This document shows, piece after piece, positions 22,801 through 34,360 of a stretch of 64,000 nucleotides of DNA (positions within the stretch are counted from its first letter, which is position 1; each line of letters begins with the position of its first letter). The stretch is from positions 29,317,102 through 29,381,101 of the forward strand of contig NC_041006.1 in NCBI RefSeq assembly GCF_004193775.1, written 5' to 3'. A program made the translations under genes and the position numbers. Under the pieces are notes generated by a model, which was not told the origin of the DNA, did not search any database, and was given only the letters and a program-made list of their open reading frames with translations. The stretch is from Glycine soja (lineage: Eukaryota > Streptophyta > Magnoliopsida > Fabales > Fabaceae).

Positions 22801-23209
22801 TTTAAGGTCCAACGCCTTAAAAATGATCACAAATTCAAGTAAAAAGAATCGCTTGATTCACTCTTAAGAAAGAACTACGTAGGTCTGATTTCCTCTCCAA
22901 AGGAGGGTACGTAGGAGCAAAAGCCCCGCTTTTGTCGACCTCAAAAAAATAAAAAGAAATAAAAGTTAAGGCAATACAATTTCCACAATTCTAAAAAATA
23001 GGCTATTGTCCTTTGAGACAAACGTGAGAGGTGCTAATACCTTCCTCAAGCGTAAATACAACTCCCGAACTTAGAATTTTCATTTTGAGCGGTTTCCTCC
23101 GGTTTTTCCGACGTTTCCCACAAATAAACGTTGGTGGCGACTCCGTGCATCTTTCCTCCTTTGGAAAGCGCACCCGTGAGCCTCGCTCGCAAAAGGGCAC
23201 GTTGCGACA
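19802..23209 (+). repeat. 3' LTR of the Ogre-like element, split by a nested LTR
   Basis: The LTR occupies 19802-20813 and 22650-23209, begins TGTCATACCC and ends TTGCGACA. It is interrupted by an inverted LTR of the same broad family. It keeps the TATA box (about 20277) and the 14-bp hairpin (22794-22828). Differences from the 5' LTR are mostly C-to-T or G-to-A. Confidence 0.92.
20814..22644 (-). mobile_element. Inverted solo LTR nested in the 3' LTR
   Basis: Read on the minus strand it begins TGTCATACCCTAAT and ends TTGCGACA, as the host LTR does. GACGT at 20809-20813 and AACGT at 22645-22649 flank it, a 5-bp duplication with one difference. At 1831 bp it is longer than the host LTR and diverged in the middle, notably 21590-22260 with repeated GAAGAACG, so it is a different subfamily. 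Solo state implies insertion then LTR-LTR recombination. It ended up head to head with the host LTR. Confidence 0.9.
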
Positions 23210-23214
23210 CATAC
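23210..23214. repeat. Target-site duplication, right (CATAC)
   Basis: Matches 536-540; closes the Ogre-like insertion. Confidence 0.9.
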
Positions 23215-24440
23215 ACATAAGAGTACGACAAGGAAGACACATCCAATCATATGCACATGGTGCAAAAGTTCAGATCTACAAATTTAACGATTGGCAAATA
23301 TGCTTCCTGAGGCAATAAGAAGATGATGAGTTTTATAAGTGCCTTATAGATGACATCCCTCATATTCACACTCGATACATTCTTAACTTGTATCGGTATC
23401 CTGAGGTTGTGATGCCAAGGACTATTATCACTGCTTGGGCACGACATCCTAAACTTAAAGAGCGTCATTTCTCTCTTGATTAGAAACCTTGGGTTTCAGG
23501 ACAAGGAATGGTTGTTGAACTCCAATGCATACAAGAAAAGTTTAACTGCTAGCTTATGGAAATGCAAAAGAAGACTAAGGCAAAGAAACATTAGGAGAAG
23601 CTTGAATTGAAGGAGTTGTTCAACAACTTACAGCTCATCTTGGACCTCAGGTCGATGTAGTTGAACCTTCCCTTCCTGAAGTCACTTCCCAACCTATAGC
23701 TAAAGATGCCCTTGCAACGGTCATCACTTCTAGTACTCCATGTGAAATAACTCCTTTGACGCCCTTGCTCCACAAAGTGTGTCTGAAGAGAGGATTGAAG
23801 AGATGTTGTGCCTTCACCAGGCCAACTTGGAAGAAACAATGGAAAAGTGGTTCCTTGCTGAACACATGGAAACAAATTTTGTTGATGAAGAACACATTGG
23901 ACACGCTTATGCAATAGAGGCTACTTCCCACCGTCCAACCATTTCCGCCACCTCCAACTCCAGTTCTTGCACCTACCTCTATTGAAAATCATGTGCATGC
24001 GCCTTTGCCTTCACTGCCAAAGTCACCAATTTTGATCACGGATTTTGATTTTTTAACACACTTGTAATCATACACTATTTAATATAACAAGTGTTCTGGT
24101 GGTCACGTATGTGTGTCTGTCATATTTTACATTTCCCTGCACATATATACTTTAATACTATGTATGCTATGATTTCATATATACTCTAATTAATATATAT
24201 TCTCTGACATTTGCATAAGGTAATGAACTCAAGGCGAATTTCATTTATCCTCACACAATTTCTTTAATTAAGCAATATCTGCTCTGATTATGCTTTTTGA
24301 TTCTCAAAGGTATACTCCTTAGACACACAAACCAAGAGTAAGTGGTGTGTGATAGTACATCCTAAACTACTCTGACACTTTGATCTAAATCTCCTTATCT
24401 TATCATATTAGTACCAAAATTTATACAGTTTGTCATCATT
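23215..24440 (+). pseudogene. Decayed retroelement ORF, 3' fragment
   Basis: Continuation of the sequence cut at 540. Short coding pieces, for example IDDIPHIHTRYILNLYRYPEVVMPRTIITAW at about 23345-23440, are separated by stops and frameshifts; by 23600 coding sense fades. From about 24060 the sequence is AT-rich non-coding. It ends in a purine tract at 24441-24454 that looks like the primer site next to a 3' LTR. The protein family is not recognised. Confidence 0.5.
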
Positions 24441-24454
24441 AAAAAAGGGGAGAT

Positions 24455-25162
24455 TGTTGAATCTGGATGCGTCCAAGTCACATTGGATTGTACCAAACAA
24501 TTAAATCCCCAAGGTTTTGATGTTAAGAAAGTATAAATTTTATGTAATGACCTCTGATGCTTAAGTTATAGGTTTATTTATCTCTATGAGATACAAGAAG
24601 AAAAGCATGAATAGAAAGGCTCTGGATGATAGACAAAGTATCAGTCATTGGACCATACTGCTTTTGCGTCCAGCCTTGAAAAGACAAGTATTTTCTCACT
24701 TGGCTCGTAATAAAAAGCAATGGAACAATTACTCGATCCTCAACAATTGAAAACAATCAAAAGAAAGTAACGTTCATATGTCTAGTAAGAACTCGTGTCA
24801 AAGTGCAATAAAGGGAATATTTAAATAGAGAATACTTGGTTGTAATCAAAGATTTGATTAGTGGAACCTTCAATGTTTGAAGGAGAATTGAACGTAGCCC
24901 AAGAGTTGGGGTTAACCAGTATAAAATCTTTGTGTTTTCATTACTACTATATAACTAGTTCTTTTTATTTAACTCACTTCTACACTATCATATCCAGGTT
25001 TTGTGAACTGGTTTTCTAAGCACAAAGTAATTTCAAACCACTTGGAAAAAAACCCTTCGCCATTGATATCTATTTGAGAAAAGTTTTTAATAGTTTTCGA
25101 AAGACTAAGTTTTTATCCATCACATTATTCAACCCCTCTTCTAGTGTGTTTGATGTACTTCA
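24455..25162 (+). repeat. Probable 3' LTR of the old element
   Basis: TGTTGAATCTGG follows a polypurine tract at 24441-24454, the usual border of internal region and 3' LTR. A TTCAACCCCTCTTCTAG motif at about 25129, typical near the end of SIRE/Maximus-like LTRs, supports an end near CA at 25161-25162. The exact right end is uncertain because the partner LTR lies outside the window. Confidence 0.45.
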
Positions 25163-25313
25163 TTGCTTGGATGTGTGATTATGTTGATAGTTGTACACTC
25201 TATGTGGCACCTTTTGAACGATGAGGGATTTTGTTAAAGTGAAGCATAGTTGATGCGTCAATTCATAATGATTATGACCTTTGGCTGCCTTCCTCATGCA
25301 TGGTTTGGATTGC

Positions 25314-25322
25314 CTATAAATA
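25314..25322 (+). promoter_or_regulatory. TATA box before the opposite-strand ORF
   Basis: CTATAAATA stands about 110 bp before the first plausible ATG (25426) of the plus-strand ORF. It would give that ORF a promoter of its own, opposite to the gypsy element on the minus strand. Confidence 0.35.
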
Positions 25323-25425
25323 CCCCCAAACTTCTAGAAAACTCTTCAACCCGTTTGAAACTCTCAATAAATTTTCCCTCCTTCATACGTTTCCTTATTT
25401 TTACAACGGTGTAAGGAGATTTCCA

Positions 25426-28340
25426 ATGATAGGCTACGATGGTGATAGTGGTGGTGGTGGAACAATGTCATCGAAGTCTAGGTTTGAGTTTGACCAAGAG
25501 AGAATGTATGTGAAAGCCAACCCCTGCCTTTTGGTTTTTAAGTTTGATTCTTTGGGGTAGGTAGGAGAGGAAGTTCTTGGGTCCAATGGAGGTTAATTAT
25601 GAAATGTTGTATCTATGGGCCAAGCAAGAGGTGGTAATAGAAAAGGTGGTATATTCCAATTTTCCCACACTGGTGCTTGCCAAAGATGAGTTATTCCTCA
25701 AGGCCGTCGGGAACGATGATAGTATTATCATCGAACTGTGTATGATGGAAGAGCTGATATGTGCCAATTGTCAGGGGGTTGAAGAGTGTTTTAGATATTT
25801 GTATGAAACCATCTTTGTTAAGTTGGGGAATAGGCTGTCTCTGACAACATTTGGAAAGGGGGTTTTAAGGAAATTAAATGTGGCTCTGACCCAACTCCAC
25901 CCAATAGTTGTGCTTTTGTTAAGTCTTTTGAAATTCTATGTAAAGCTTTATGTATCATGTTGACCCTAGGGAAATTCTTCTTCTTCTTTGAATTTTTGAA
26001 CACCAAGAAAACTACTTAGGTGCCTATGAATAGTGTTGGAGGTCGAGGGTTTTTGACGATATTCACTACATCTTATAAAAGTTTCAAAGATAGATTTTTC
26101 TGAGTGAGGGCTACATATAAAAGTGTAAAGTTATTGGATGGGTTTCCTAACCATTGGAAGAGTAGCCCTCATAATTACGGAGGTTATGATCTTGAAGCTT
26201 AATCAAAATCCGACCAACATGATGTTGACAATATAAAGCAATTAACCTTATAAGCCACCATGTTTAAATCCTCCCAAATTATTAAGTTGGAGTATCAATC
26301 AGTGGATTTGAGAGTATTTATTGGTATATTTTCATTTCCTTGTTATGACTTTGCATGCTTAATGTTGTATATAACTTGAGTTACACATGTAATGTTGTGT
26401 AGAGAAAACAATGAAGAAAGAGTATGACACCCTCTAGGCACGAGATGGTTCAACTAATTGCAGAGATGGAGAAATTTGATCAAGCGGTTGTCGCTATTGT
26501 GACTACTACTAAGAACGCAGGTGATGCCATTGGCAGATCAACTCCTCTGATCATCGCCTCTTTGAATATTGTTTTTGTAGAACCTCTTGCATTGAGGAAA
26601 AAGGCGCGAACGATAGTTAGTGACCAAGTGTACATCTAAGTGGAATCCAAAGATGGCGGCCAACCCGGGTGATGCAAGCTCCATTGGAGCTTGTAGGCCT
26701 AGGATCTTCTTCATCAATGGATTCCTTTGCTTCTTGGAAGATGAATTGCAGCGGAATGGAGAAAGGAAGAGAGAGAGGAGATTCCACTTCAAGGAGAAGA
26801 TGAGTCTAGAAGAAGCTCACCACCATAGGAGGCCATGGATAAGAGCTTGGAGGAAGAAGGAGATGAATGAGGGGAGAGGGAGAGAAGAGCACCAAATTTT
26901 GTGCTCTAAATGAGCTTTGAAATCTGAAGTTTAATATTCAAATGATCAAAGTTCAAAAAAATGCACACACATGACCTCTATTTATAGCCTAAGTGTCACA
27001 CAAAATTGGAGGGAAATTCAAATTTCACTTGAATTTGAAATTGAATTTGTGGAGCCAAACTTTGGAGCCAAAATTTCACTAATTATGATTAGTGAATTTT
27101 AGTTATGGTTCAGCCCACTAATCCAAGATCAATTCCAAGATTCTCCACTAAGTGTGCTTAGGTGTCATGAGGCATGAAAAGCATGAAGGACATGCACAAA
27201 GTGTGACTATATGATGTGGCAATGAGGTGTAGTAAGCAAATGCTCACCTCCCCCTCTAAAATTTAATTGGATTGGGCTTCTACCAATTCAATTAAATTTA
27301 TTTCCAACCACACACATCAAATATCCACTTAGTGCATGTGAAATTACAAAACTACCCCTAATACAAAAACTAGTCTAGGTGCCCTAAAATACAAGGGCTG
27401 AAAAATCCTATATTTCTAGGGTACCCTACCTACATTATGGAGCCCTAAATACAAGGCCCAAAAATAATGAAACCTTAATCTAATATTTACAAAGACAAGT
27501 GGGCTCGTACTTAGCCCATGGGCCCGAAATCTACCCTAAGGCTCGTAAGAACCCTAGGGCCTTCTCTTGCATCTCTGGCCCAATCTACTTGGAGTTTTCT
27601 ATCCAATGCCCTTGCGGGGTAGGATTGCATCATTTGTCATCTAGGATTGATGGGCAATGGCCCATTGAAGAAATGGAAGACAACTTGAACCCCATGGACT
27701 TTGGGAATCCCCAGAATGAGAGCAGTTTATTCTGGGATGTGGTTTTTCGTACCTCGATCCATAACCATATGCACAACATACCTAAAGTCACCCACATTGA
27801 TATGGAAAAGCTGAACTTTGTGAACTACGTAAAAGGCCCGCATGTAGAGGCAAATCGAGTCTGCACCATTTTGTGTGCAGTTGAAGACCGAGGGAAGGAT
27901 TTGTTGAACAAGAAGATGCTTGAAAATGATAAAGCTCGACTTACTGTTGAGGTGGAAAAATTGAGGAAGCAAATGGTGGATGCTGAGGAGAATCGGGTTA
28001 CTTTAAACCATGCTAAGTGGTCAATCTTGCGAAAGATAAGGAAATACTAGTTGAGAAGGAGAAAAAGATATTGGAAAGCTTTGCGACTCTGAAGAAGGAG
28101 AAAAATGATCTCTAGGAAAAGCTAACCACCTTAGAGGTGCAATTGACCTCGACAAAAAATGAGGTGGACAAGGTAAAGTTCGACTTGACTATGGTGGACA
28201 CCAAATTGGCTCAACAAATTGTTGAAGGTTTTAAGGATGCAATAGTACAAGTGAAGATTGTTGTCGAGGACGTGGATTTCGATGTGGTCGACCCCTCCAA
28301 AGAGGTTGTAAATTATGAAATTGTGGAGGTTGTCGAATGA
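25426..28340 (+). pseudogene. Broken retroelement-associated ORF (gypsy-type transposon domain, coiled-coil C-terminus)
   Basis: Coding pieces in different frames share a logical order. A glycine-rich acidic start lies at 25426-25560. A conserved block at about 25640-25910 contains LYETIFVKLG and LNVALTQLHP. After a 963-bp solo LTR (26670-27632), 27640-28340 encodes an acidic segment and heptad-rich coiled coil (KARLTVEVEKLRKQM). The block resembles the family called 'putative gypsy type transposon' (Pfam Transposase_28) as I remember it. It lies downstream of, and antisense to, the minus-strand Tat element, a layout known for antisense ORFs in some Tat elements. A degenerate relative is at 43100-46550. 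Stops and frameshifts leave it non-functional. Confidence 0.55.
26670..27632 (-). mobile_element. 963-bp solo LTR, second copy (inverted)
   Basis: Reverse complement of the element at 17323-18285, the same length and nearly identical, with TG...CA ends. Its TATA box reads on the minus strand near 26985. Flanks CCGGG and TTTGT do not match, so no target duplication is visible; recombination or later change at the border is likely. Confidence 0.82.
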
Positions 28341-28469
28341 GGTGCCTAGGAAAATGTATTTCTTTTTCTAGTTTTTTTAGTAATGGCCTATGAGTCGCAT
28401 TGCAATTTTATTGCTAATATCAATGTAAGTGATGTTAGGCAAAAATTATATGTCAGTGTATGTTTCTTT

Positions 28470-28975
28470 CCAAATTAGCTAAGTTAAAGTTTACAATTTT
28501 AGAACTCGTTGAAGGTCATTTCAATGTCGATTCTTAAATAACAAAGGATCGAAAATATGGCCAAGTTACAAGGCTTGCTAAAGATCATCCAAATGCTGAT
28601 GCTTAAGAAAACAAAATTTAGCCAAGTCTAAAAATCTGTGCCAAAGTTCATGCTAATGCTGATTTGTGAGAAAGAAAGAAATGTGGATAAGTTGAAAAAC
28701 CTTTGCCAAGGTTCATTCCATTGCCAATTGGAATAATAAAATAAATTTAGCTAAGTTAAAACCTTTCTAAAGGTTGTTCCTATACAGACTTGGAAGCTTT
28801 CTAAAGATCATCCAAATGCCAATGTTTAACAAAATGAAATTTAGCAAAGTCTAAAATCTTTGCCAAAGTTCGTGCTAATGCCGATTTGTGAGAAAAAATA
28901 AATGTGGATAAGATTGAAAACCTTTTTCAAGGTTCGTTACATTTCCAATTCGGAATAATAAAAGAAATTTAGAAA
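28470..28975. repeat. Degenerate tandem repeat, about 217-bp unit
   Basis: The block CTAAAGATCATCCAAATG followed by TTAGC(C/A)AAGTCTAAAA recurs at about 28578 and 28795, with more diverged versions around it. It lies in the 3' non-coding part of the minus-strand Tat element. Confidence 0.6.
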
Positions 28976-28986
28976 GCTTGTTACAT

Positions 28987-29220
28987 AAGTTTCGTGGTAG
29001 TTTAATTGTCTCGTCATTTGTGTCGATGCCAACCATGTACTGTAGGTATCATGGCGATTTAATAATCATGTCGATGTCAACCATGTACCATAGATATCAT
29101 AACAGTTTAATATTTGTGTCGACGCCGACCATTTACTTTCATATTATGTTGCTTAATGCATTCACAAATAATTTCACTAATTTCATTTGTTTAGGTATCA
29201 TGGCAGTTTAATAATCGTGT
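28987..29220. repeat. Degenerate tandem repeat, about 48-56-bp unit
   Basis: GGTATCATGGCGATTTAATAA at 29045 recurs in altered form at 28989, 29093 and 29193, each followed by a GTCGATGCCAACCATGTAC-like run. It adjoins the longer repeat block. Confidence 0.6.
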
Positions 29221-29339
29221 TGAATGAAGGTAACAGTGTGTAACAAAAACATGTAACTGCATTGTAGTAGTTCGGTAAATAGATTGCATGCCTCATTTTA
29301 TTAAACAGGAAAAAGTTGGGCAACATAAAAAAGAAGTAG

Positions 29340-31640
29340 GTCCTACGGTGGGAAATTGGTCTACAACGAGGTTGGCATCCCTATCCGAGCCAGCCACCAC
29401 TTTATTTGAAAGTGAAAGTAGAACAAAATAAAATAAGATAGTTGGGCATGCACCTATGAGTGAATTCAACTATAATAGACGAAGACTAGTAGCATTACAG
29501 GCCCTCGATAGGATTTTGGCGATTAATGCATGAAGCTTGTACGGTTCTTTCCTTACTACCTGACTAATTTGGTAAGGGTCAAACCACTTAAGAGATAACA
29601 TGTTTAAGATTTGGTTTGGCTGAGCCTTTTTCATAGCCAAATCTCCCTCCTTGAATTCCCGTGGGATAATTTGGGAATTGTACCTTCACTTGGCTCGGAT
29701 CTTGGCTACTGCTTCTTGAACCTACAATACTCCTCGTACTTCTCAGATAGGTCTAGATCAACAAATTGACCTATTTCTGACCATTCTCCATCAAATGCAT
29801 CCACTCAAAATGTGGGCTCAACAACTTCGATAAGGATCATGGCATTAGTTTCATAGACCAAAGTGAAAGGGGGTTCGTGAGTGGACGAATGAAGAATGGT
29901 ATGATACGACCATAAGTCCATGGAAGCTCGTCAACCCATGATGCTTGAGCACACTGAAAATTTGTCTGTAGACCATTCAACACAACCTTATTAGCGGCTT
30001 CCACTTGATTGTTCGAATGTGGATGCTCTACCAATGTGAATATTAGTTTTATGCCATGGCTCTCGTAGAACTCCTTGACATTGTCGCGGTTAAAATTCGT
30101 GCCATTGTTAACTATTAGAGTATTGGGGACCCCAAATCTGCATATGATTGATTTCTATAAGAACTTTTTATGAATGTATGAATACATGATTTTGATGATG
30201 TCAAAGAATAATCAAACAAGGTTGCTTTCAAGATTACTTCAACAAACACTCAAAAGCATTGCTTCAAGATTAATCCAAGGTTGCTTCAACAAACAAGCAT
30301 TGCTTCAAGATTAATTTAAGATCAAGCTTTTGCCTCAAAACAAAGTGTTTCCAAGAGATCAAGGCTCTAGTAATTGATTACCAGACAATGAAATCGATTA
30401 CCAGAAGACAATTTTTGAAAAATCATTTTTTAGAAGGTTTTGAAATTTGAATTTAAAAGTTGTAATCGATTACCAGCAATAGAACTCTTGAAATTCAATT
30501 TGAAAATTCATGACCCTTCAAGATATAACTGTGTAATCGATTACCAAAAACCTGTAATCGATTACTAGTGAAGAATTTCAGAAAAAGCTTTTTGAAAAGA
30601 CACATCTCTTCAAACCATTTTGAAAAGACACGAAGGGCCTATATATATGTGTGTCTGACTTCGAAAAGCAAGAGAGAGATATTCTAAGAGAACTTAATTG
30701 CCAAATGCTCTCTCAACAACTCTTGGACAAACACTTGCAAATCTATTGAGAATTCATCCAGGAACTTCAAATTGTATTATCATCTCTAAAAGAGAGAAAT
30801 TCCTCTAGGAACTTCAATTTGTATCATCCATTCTAAAAGAGAGAAATCTTTTTGTTCATCTCAGAAAGTCAGTTGTAATCATGAGACTTGTTGTCTCTTG
30901 GATTGTGAGAATTGTAATCAAGAAACAGGTTGCCTCTTGGAGAATCTTTGAACACAAGGGTGAGGGATCACAAGGTGTGTTCAAAGTCTGTAAAGGATTT
31001 ATAGAGATAATGGAAAATCTCAAGTGGGTTGCTTGAGGACTGAACGTAGGCATGGGAAGTGACCGAACCAGTATAAATTGAGTTTGCATTTCTCTCTTCC
31101 CTTATCTCATTTATGTTATTGCAATCAATTTTTTCTTGCATGTTTAAAGAACATTATTAAATTGATTGCTGCTTCTTCTTTTGCATTTTGAGTCTATCAT
31201 TTAGAAGGAGGTTAAAAGTTTGTTGGTAGGAAATTTTGAAACTTAATTCAACCCCCCTCTTAAGTTATTGATACCACTTGTCCAACACTTTTTTTTCCCT
31301 TTCCATAGTGATTTTGGCCATCGGCTCAGGCTCGACCCATTTACTAAAATAGTCGATCGCCATAATCAAATACTTCAACTAGCAGACTCCAATCGGTAAA
31401 GGGCCAAGAATGTCAATACCCGACTTGTTGAAAGGCCAAGGGAAAGACAATGAATGCAAACGCTTGGCTGAAGACCATACAAGTTTGCGTGTCTTTCACA
31501 TGCATCACATTTCTTCACAAACTCCATGTAGTCAAATTGGAATGTGGGCCAATAATATCCTGCATTGACAATCTTATTTCCCAATGATCGACCTCCAATG
31601 TGACTCCCATAAATCCCCTCATGCAATTTGCAAATCATTG
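29340..31640 (-). pseudogene. int: Integrase of Tat-type element, broken
   Basis: The zinc-binding part is at about 31370-31640 (HEGIYGSHIGGRS, then CDACERHANL), followed by the start of the core (KWVEPEPMAKIT) near 31310. The frame is then interrupted by the solo LTR 30169-31287 and resumes at 30163 with KSIICRFGVPNTL and NNGTNF. Glu in NQVEAANK near 29990 completes the DDE set. Further pieces reach about 29340. Multiple stops. Confidence 0.8.
30169..31287 (+). mobile_element. SIRE/Maximus-like solo LTR in integrase
   Basis: 1119 bp between CTTTT duplications (30164-30168 and 31288-31292), ending TTGATACCACTTGTCCAACA. The integrase reading resumes exactly on both sides. It carries GATTTTGATGATGTCAAAG near its start and TTCAACCCCCCTCTTAAG near its end, features I associate with soybean copia LTRs. 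The expected first TG reads TA. Several GTAATCGATTAC palindromes lie inside. Confidence 0.7.
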
Positions 31641-31859
31641 CCTTGGCTTACGAAGGAGCCAAGCATCGGAGAAGAGGTATGTTGAGACCCTTCCTTATAG
31701 CTTTCCCGCAATGATCGTATATTTGCATGCCTCATTGATGCATTTTTCTTCTACTACCCTATCAATCAGTAAATCATTGAACTATATACATCGGATAAGA
31801 GGCCCCATCCAAGAATCCATCTTTGTCTTAAGGAACATGACAAGCGCATAAGCTAAAGC

Positions 31860-33760
31860 AATACTTGGTCGCTCTAGGGTATCTTGGATGATCATCCAGT
31901 TTTCATACTTTTTGGAGATACCCAGCCTAGATAATATGTCGGCTCTATCGTTCTCATCTCTAGATAAGTGATTGAGGTCAAATCTTGGGAAAAATTAAGC
32001 AAAATCCTTGACTTTCTCTTAGAACTTGGCCAATTGGGGATTCTTCGCTTGATAGTTGCCTCTTGCCTAAAACATTACTACCCTGAAGTCTTTCTTCACC
32101 ACTAATTCTTTGACTCCCATTTCCTGAGTGAGTCATATCCCGGCAAGTAGTGCCTTATATTTTTCCTAATTGTGGGTTGGGTTGAAGTTGATTTTTAAGG
32201 ACTGCTCAACTATAACCCTATTGTGACACTCTAGCATTATTCCTACTCTATTGCTTGCCTTGTTTACTTCTCTGACGACTGACAATATTCACAGAGACGA
32301 ACTTACATCTACAGTCGGTTGTGTTAGTTCATCCAGGAATTCGGTGAGTACTTGGCCCTTGATTGAACCTTTCTTTTCAAAGAAGATTCCATATTTGGAT
32401 AATTCTACAAGCCATTTCACCATCCTGCCCACCAGGGCAATTTTTTGTAGAATCTAGCAAATTGATTAATTTGTTCGGTCGATAGGGAAACTTTGGAAGT
32501 AGTGTCTCAACTTCCTAGTCATGATCAACACTGCCAAGGCCATTTTTTCTAACTTTTTATATTGTGACTCGACGCCTTGCAAGACCTAGCTCACAAAGTA
32601 TATCAGACGTTGTTCGACCACCACTTGCACTAGGACCAAGCCAATAACATTCTCTGACACTGAGAAATATACTATGATGAGCAAACCTACCATCGACTTC
32701 TGCAATTCGGGGGCTGGAGATGGAAGCTTTCAACTAACCAAAATGTGCCTTACATTCATCAGTCCAAGTGAATTTTTGGTTTTAGTGTGGGCATCGAAAT
32801 AAAGGAAAGGCATTGTCAGCCAGTCTTGAGAGGAGTCTCGAAAGGGAATTTATCCAACTCGAAAATTGTTGAACTTCCTTCATGTTACTCGAACATCACA
32901 TGTCGATTATTGCTGAGCATCAATCAGGGTTGGCCTCAATTCCTTGATGTGTTAGCATGAAACCAAGAAACTTTCCCACTCGTACACCAAACAAGCACTT
33001 TTCGAGGTTTAACTTTAGTTGATATTGGCCTAGCATATCAAAAAGTTATTGGAGTTTGACTAAATGTTTACCAACTTCCAAGGACTTTAAAAACATATTG
33101 TTGACATAAGCCTTAATAGTTTTCTAAGGAGTTTGGCCAAAACTTTGTCCGTCAGCCGCTAGTACGTTGCCCCTACATTCTTCAACACAAATGACATGAC
33201 CTTGTAACGGTAATTGGATTACCCCACTATGAAAACCATTTTATCTTCGTCATCCGGGTGCATCTCGATCTGGTTGTAGCCCAAATAAGCATCCATGAAA
33301 TTCAACAATTGATAGTCGGACACCTCATCTACCAAACTATCAATGTTCGAGAGTGGGTAGAGTCTTTGAGGCACACTTTGTTTAGATCTATGAAGTTGAC
33401 ACACATCCACCACTTGTTGCTTAACTTCTTTGCCATCACAACATTAGCCTACCAAGACAAGTAATGAATCTCCCTTACATGGTTGGCAAATATCAACTTA
33501 TCAATTTCTTCAGTAATCGCTTTTATTTTTTCTTCCCCGAACTTCCTTCTCTTCTGAATTATAGACTTTGCCGAGGGATTCAAAGCCAATTTATGGCATA
33601 AGAAATCAGGATCTATCCTCGGCATGTCACTTGAACTCCACTCAAAAGTGTTTAAGTTACGCATTAGCACCTTCAACATGTTATCTTCAAGCAGGGGTGA
33701 AAGGATCGTGTTGATATTTACCTTTTTCCCTTCTACAATCTCTACTTCCTTCACTTCCTT
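31860..33760 (-). pseudogene. pol: Reverse transcriptase and RNase H of Tat-type element, broken
   Basis: The piece at 33449-33754 holds the pre-RT region (FEWSSSDMPRIDPDFLCHKLALNP). At 33219-33413 the RT has a degraded palm motif region (NFMDAYLGYNQIEMHPDDEDK). RNase H traces follow, including LSRDENDRADILSRL near 31940. The catalytic YVDD block is not recognisable, so the RT is dead. Confidence 0.78.
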
Positions 33761-33988
33761 TACCGGGGTCAGATGTCAATCGATGAAATCTCTTCAGGGA
33801 TCTAGCTTCACAAAGTGGACCTCGTATTGCTTGGTCAGTTCGTAAAGTCCTTTCATGGATCTAAGGCTTTCTTGATAGCACTTGCTAGCAATTTCTTGGT
33901 TCACACTGATAACACCGACCGACCCATCATCCAGCGGGAACTTCACCTTCAAATGGGTCATCAAAACAATCGCTCCTAACTTCGTAAC

Positions 33989-34360
33989 TCATGGTTGTTT
34001 GAGCAAGATGTTGTAGGTGGAAGGGGCGTTAACGACCATATACAGAGTTTTGGCTCCTTTATCACTGAAATTTGTTTCCAGATCAACACAATCTCGAACC
34101 TCTATCTCCGCTCCTACAAAGTTGACCAACACCCCTGGATAGGGCATCATTAAATCCTTTGGGACTTTCAAGCCAACAAAGTGTCCCAATACATCACGTT
34201 TGTTAAGCTTCCCTCATCAATCAAAATGGGCTAAACATTGAACCTCATCAGTATTGCAAAGATGACAACAAGATCGTTGTCATGTGGAGAGACTCCTCTA
34301 AAGTCAGCATTAGTATATGTAATGTTGGGTGAAGGTCGGGGTGGTTGGACCTCCACTGTC
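33989..34360 (-). pseudogene. pro: Protease region of Tat-type element, broken
   Basis: Minus-strand reading gives ITYTNADFRGV, then ILIDEGSLTNVMYWDTL where the catalytic Asp segment should be, with DEG in place of DTG/DSG, and ends in VVNAPSTYNILLKQP. Stops interrupt it. Confidence 0.65.

Larger units (their letters stand above)
541..23209 (+). mobile_element. Ogre-like (Tat lineage) Ty3/gypsy LTR retrotransposon with nested insertions
   Basis: Two long LTRs in the same orientation begin TG(C/T)CATACCC and end TTGCGACA, with CATAC duplications outside. Between them lie a primer site, ORF1, gag-pro, an intron, RT with two RNase H regions, integrase, an accessory ORF and a tandem array. The upstream ORF1, the very large size (about 19.9 kb after removing two nested solo LTRs), the intron between protease and RT and the second RNase H are marks of the Ogre group within Tat. 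Ten in-frame premature stops and at least one frameshift mean it cannot make its proteins now. The LTRs differ by many CG-to-TG/CA changes and some short indels, so the insertion is not very recent. Confidence 0.93.

Noticed and set aside
27499..27640. Start of an apparent 183-residue ORF at 27499
   Set aside because: The first part reads through the solo LTR; the real coding sequence begins only after 27632.
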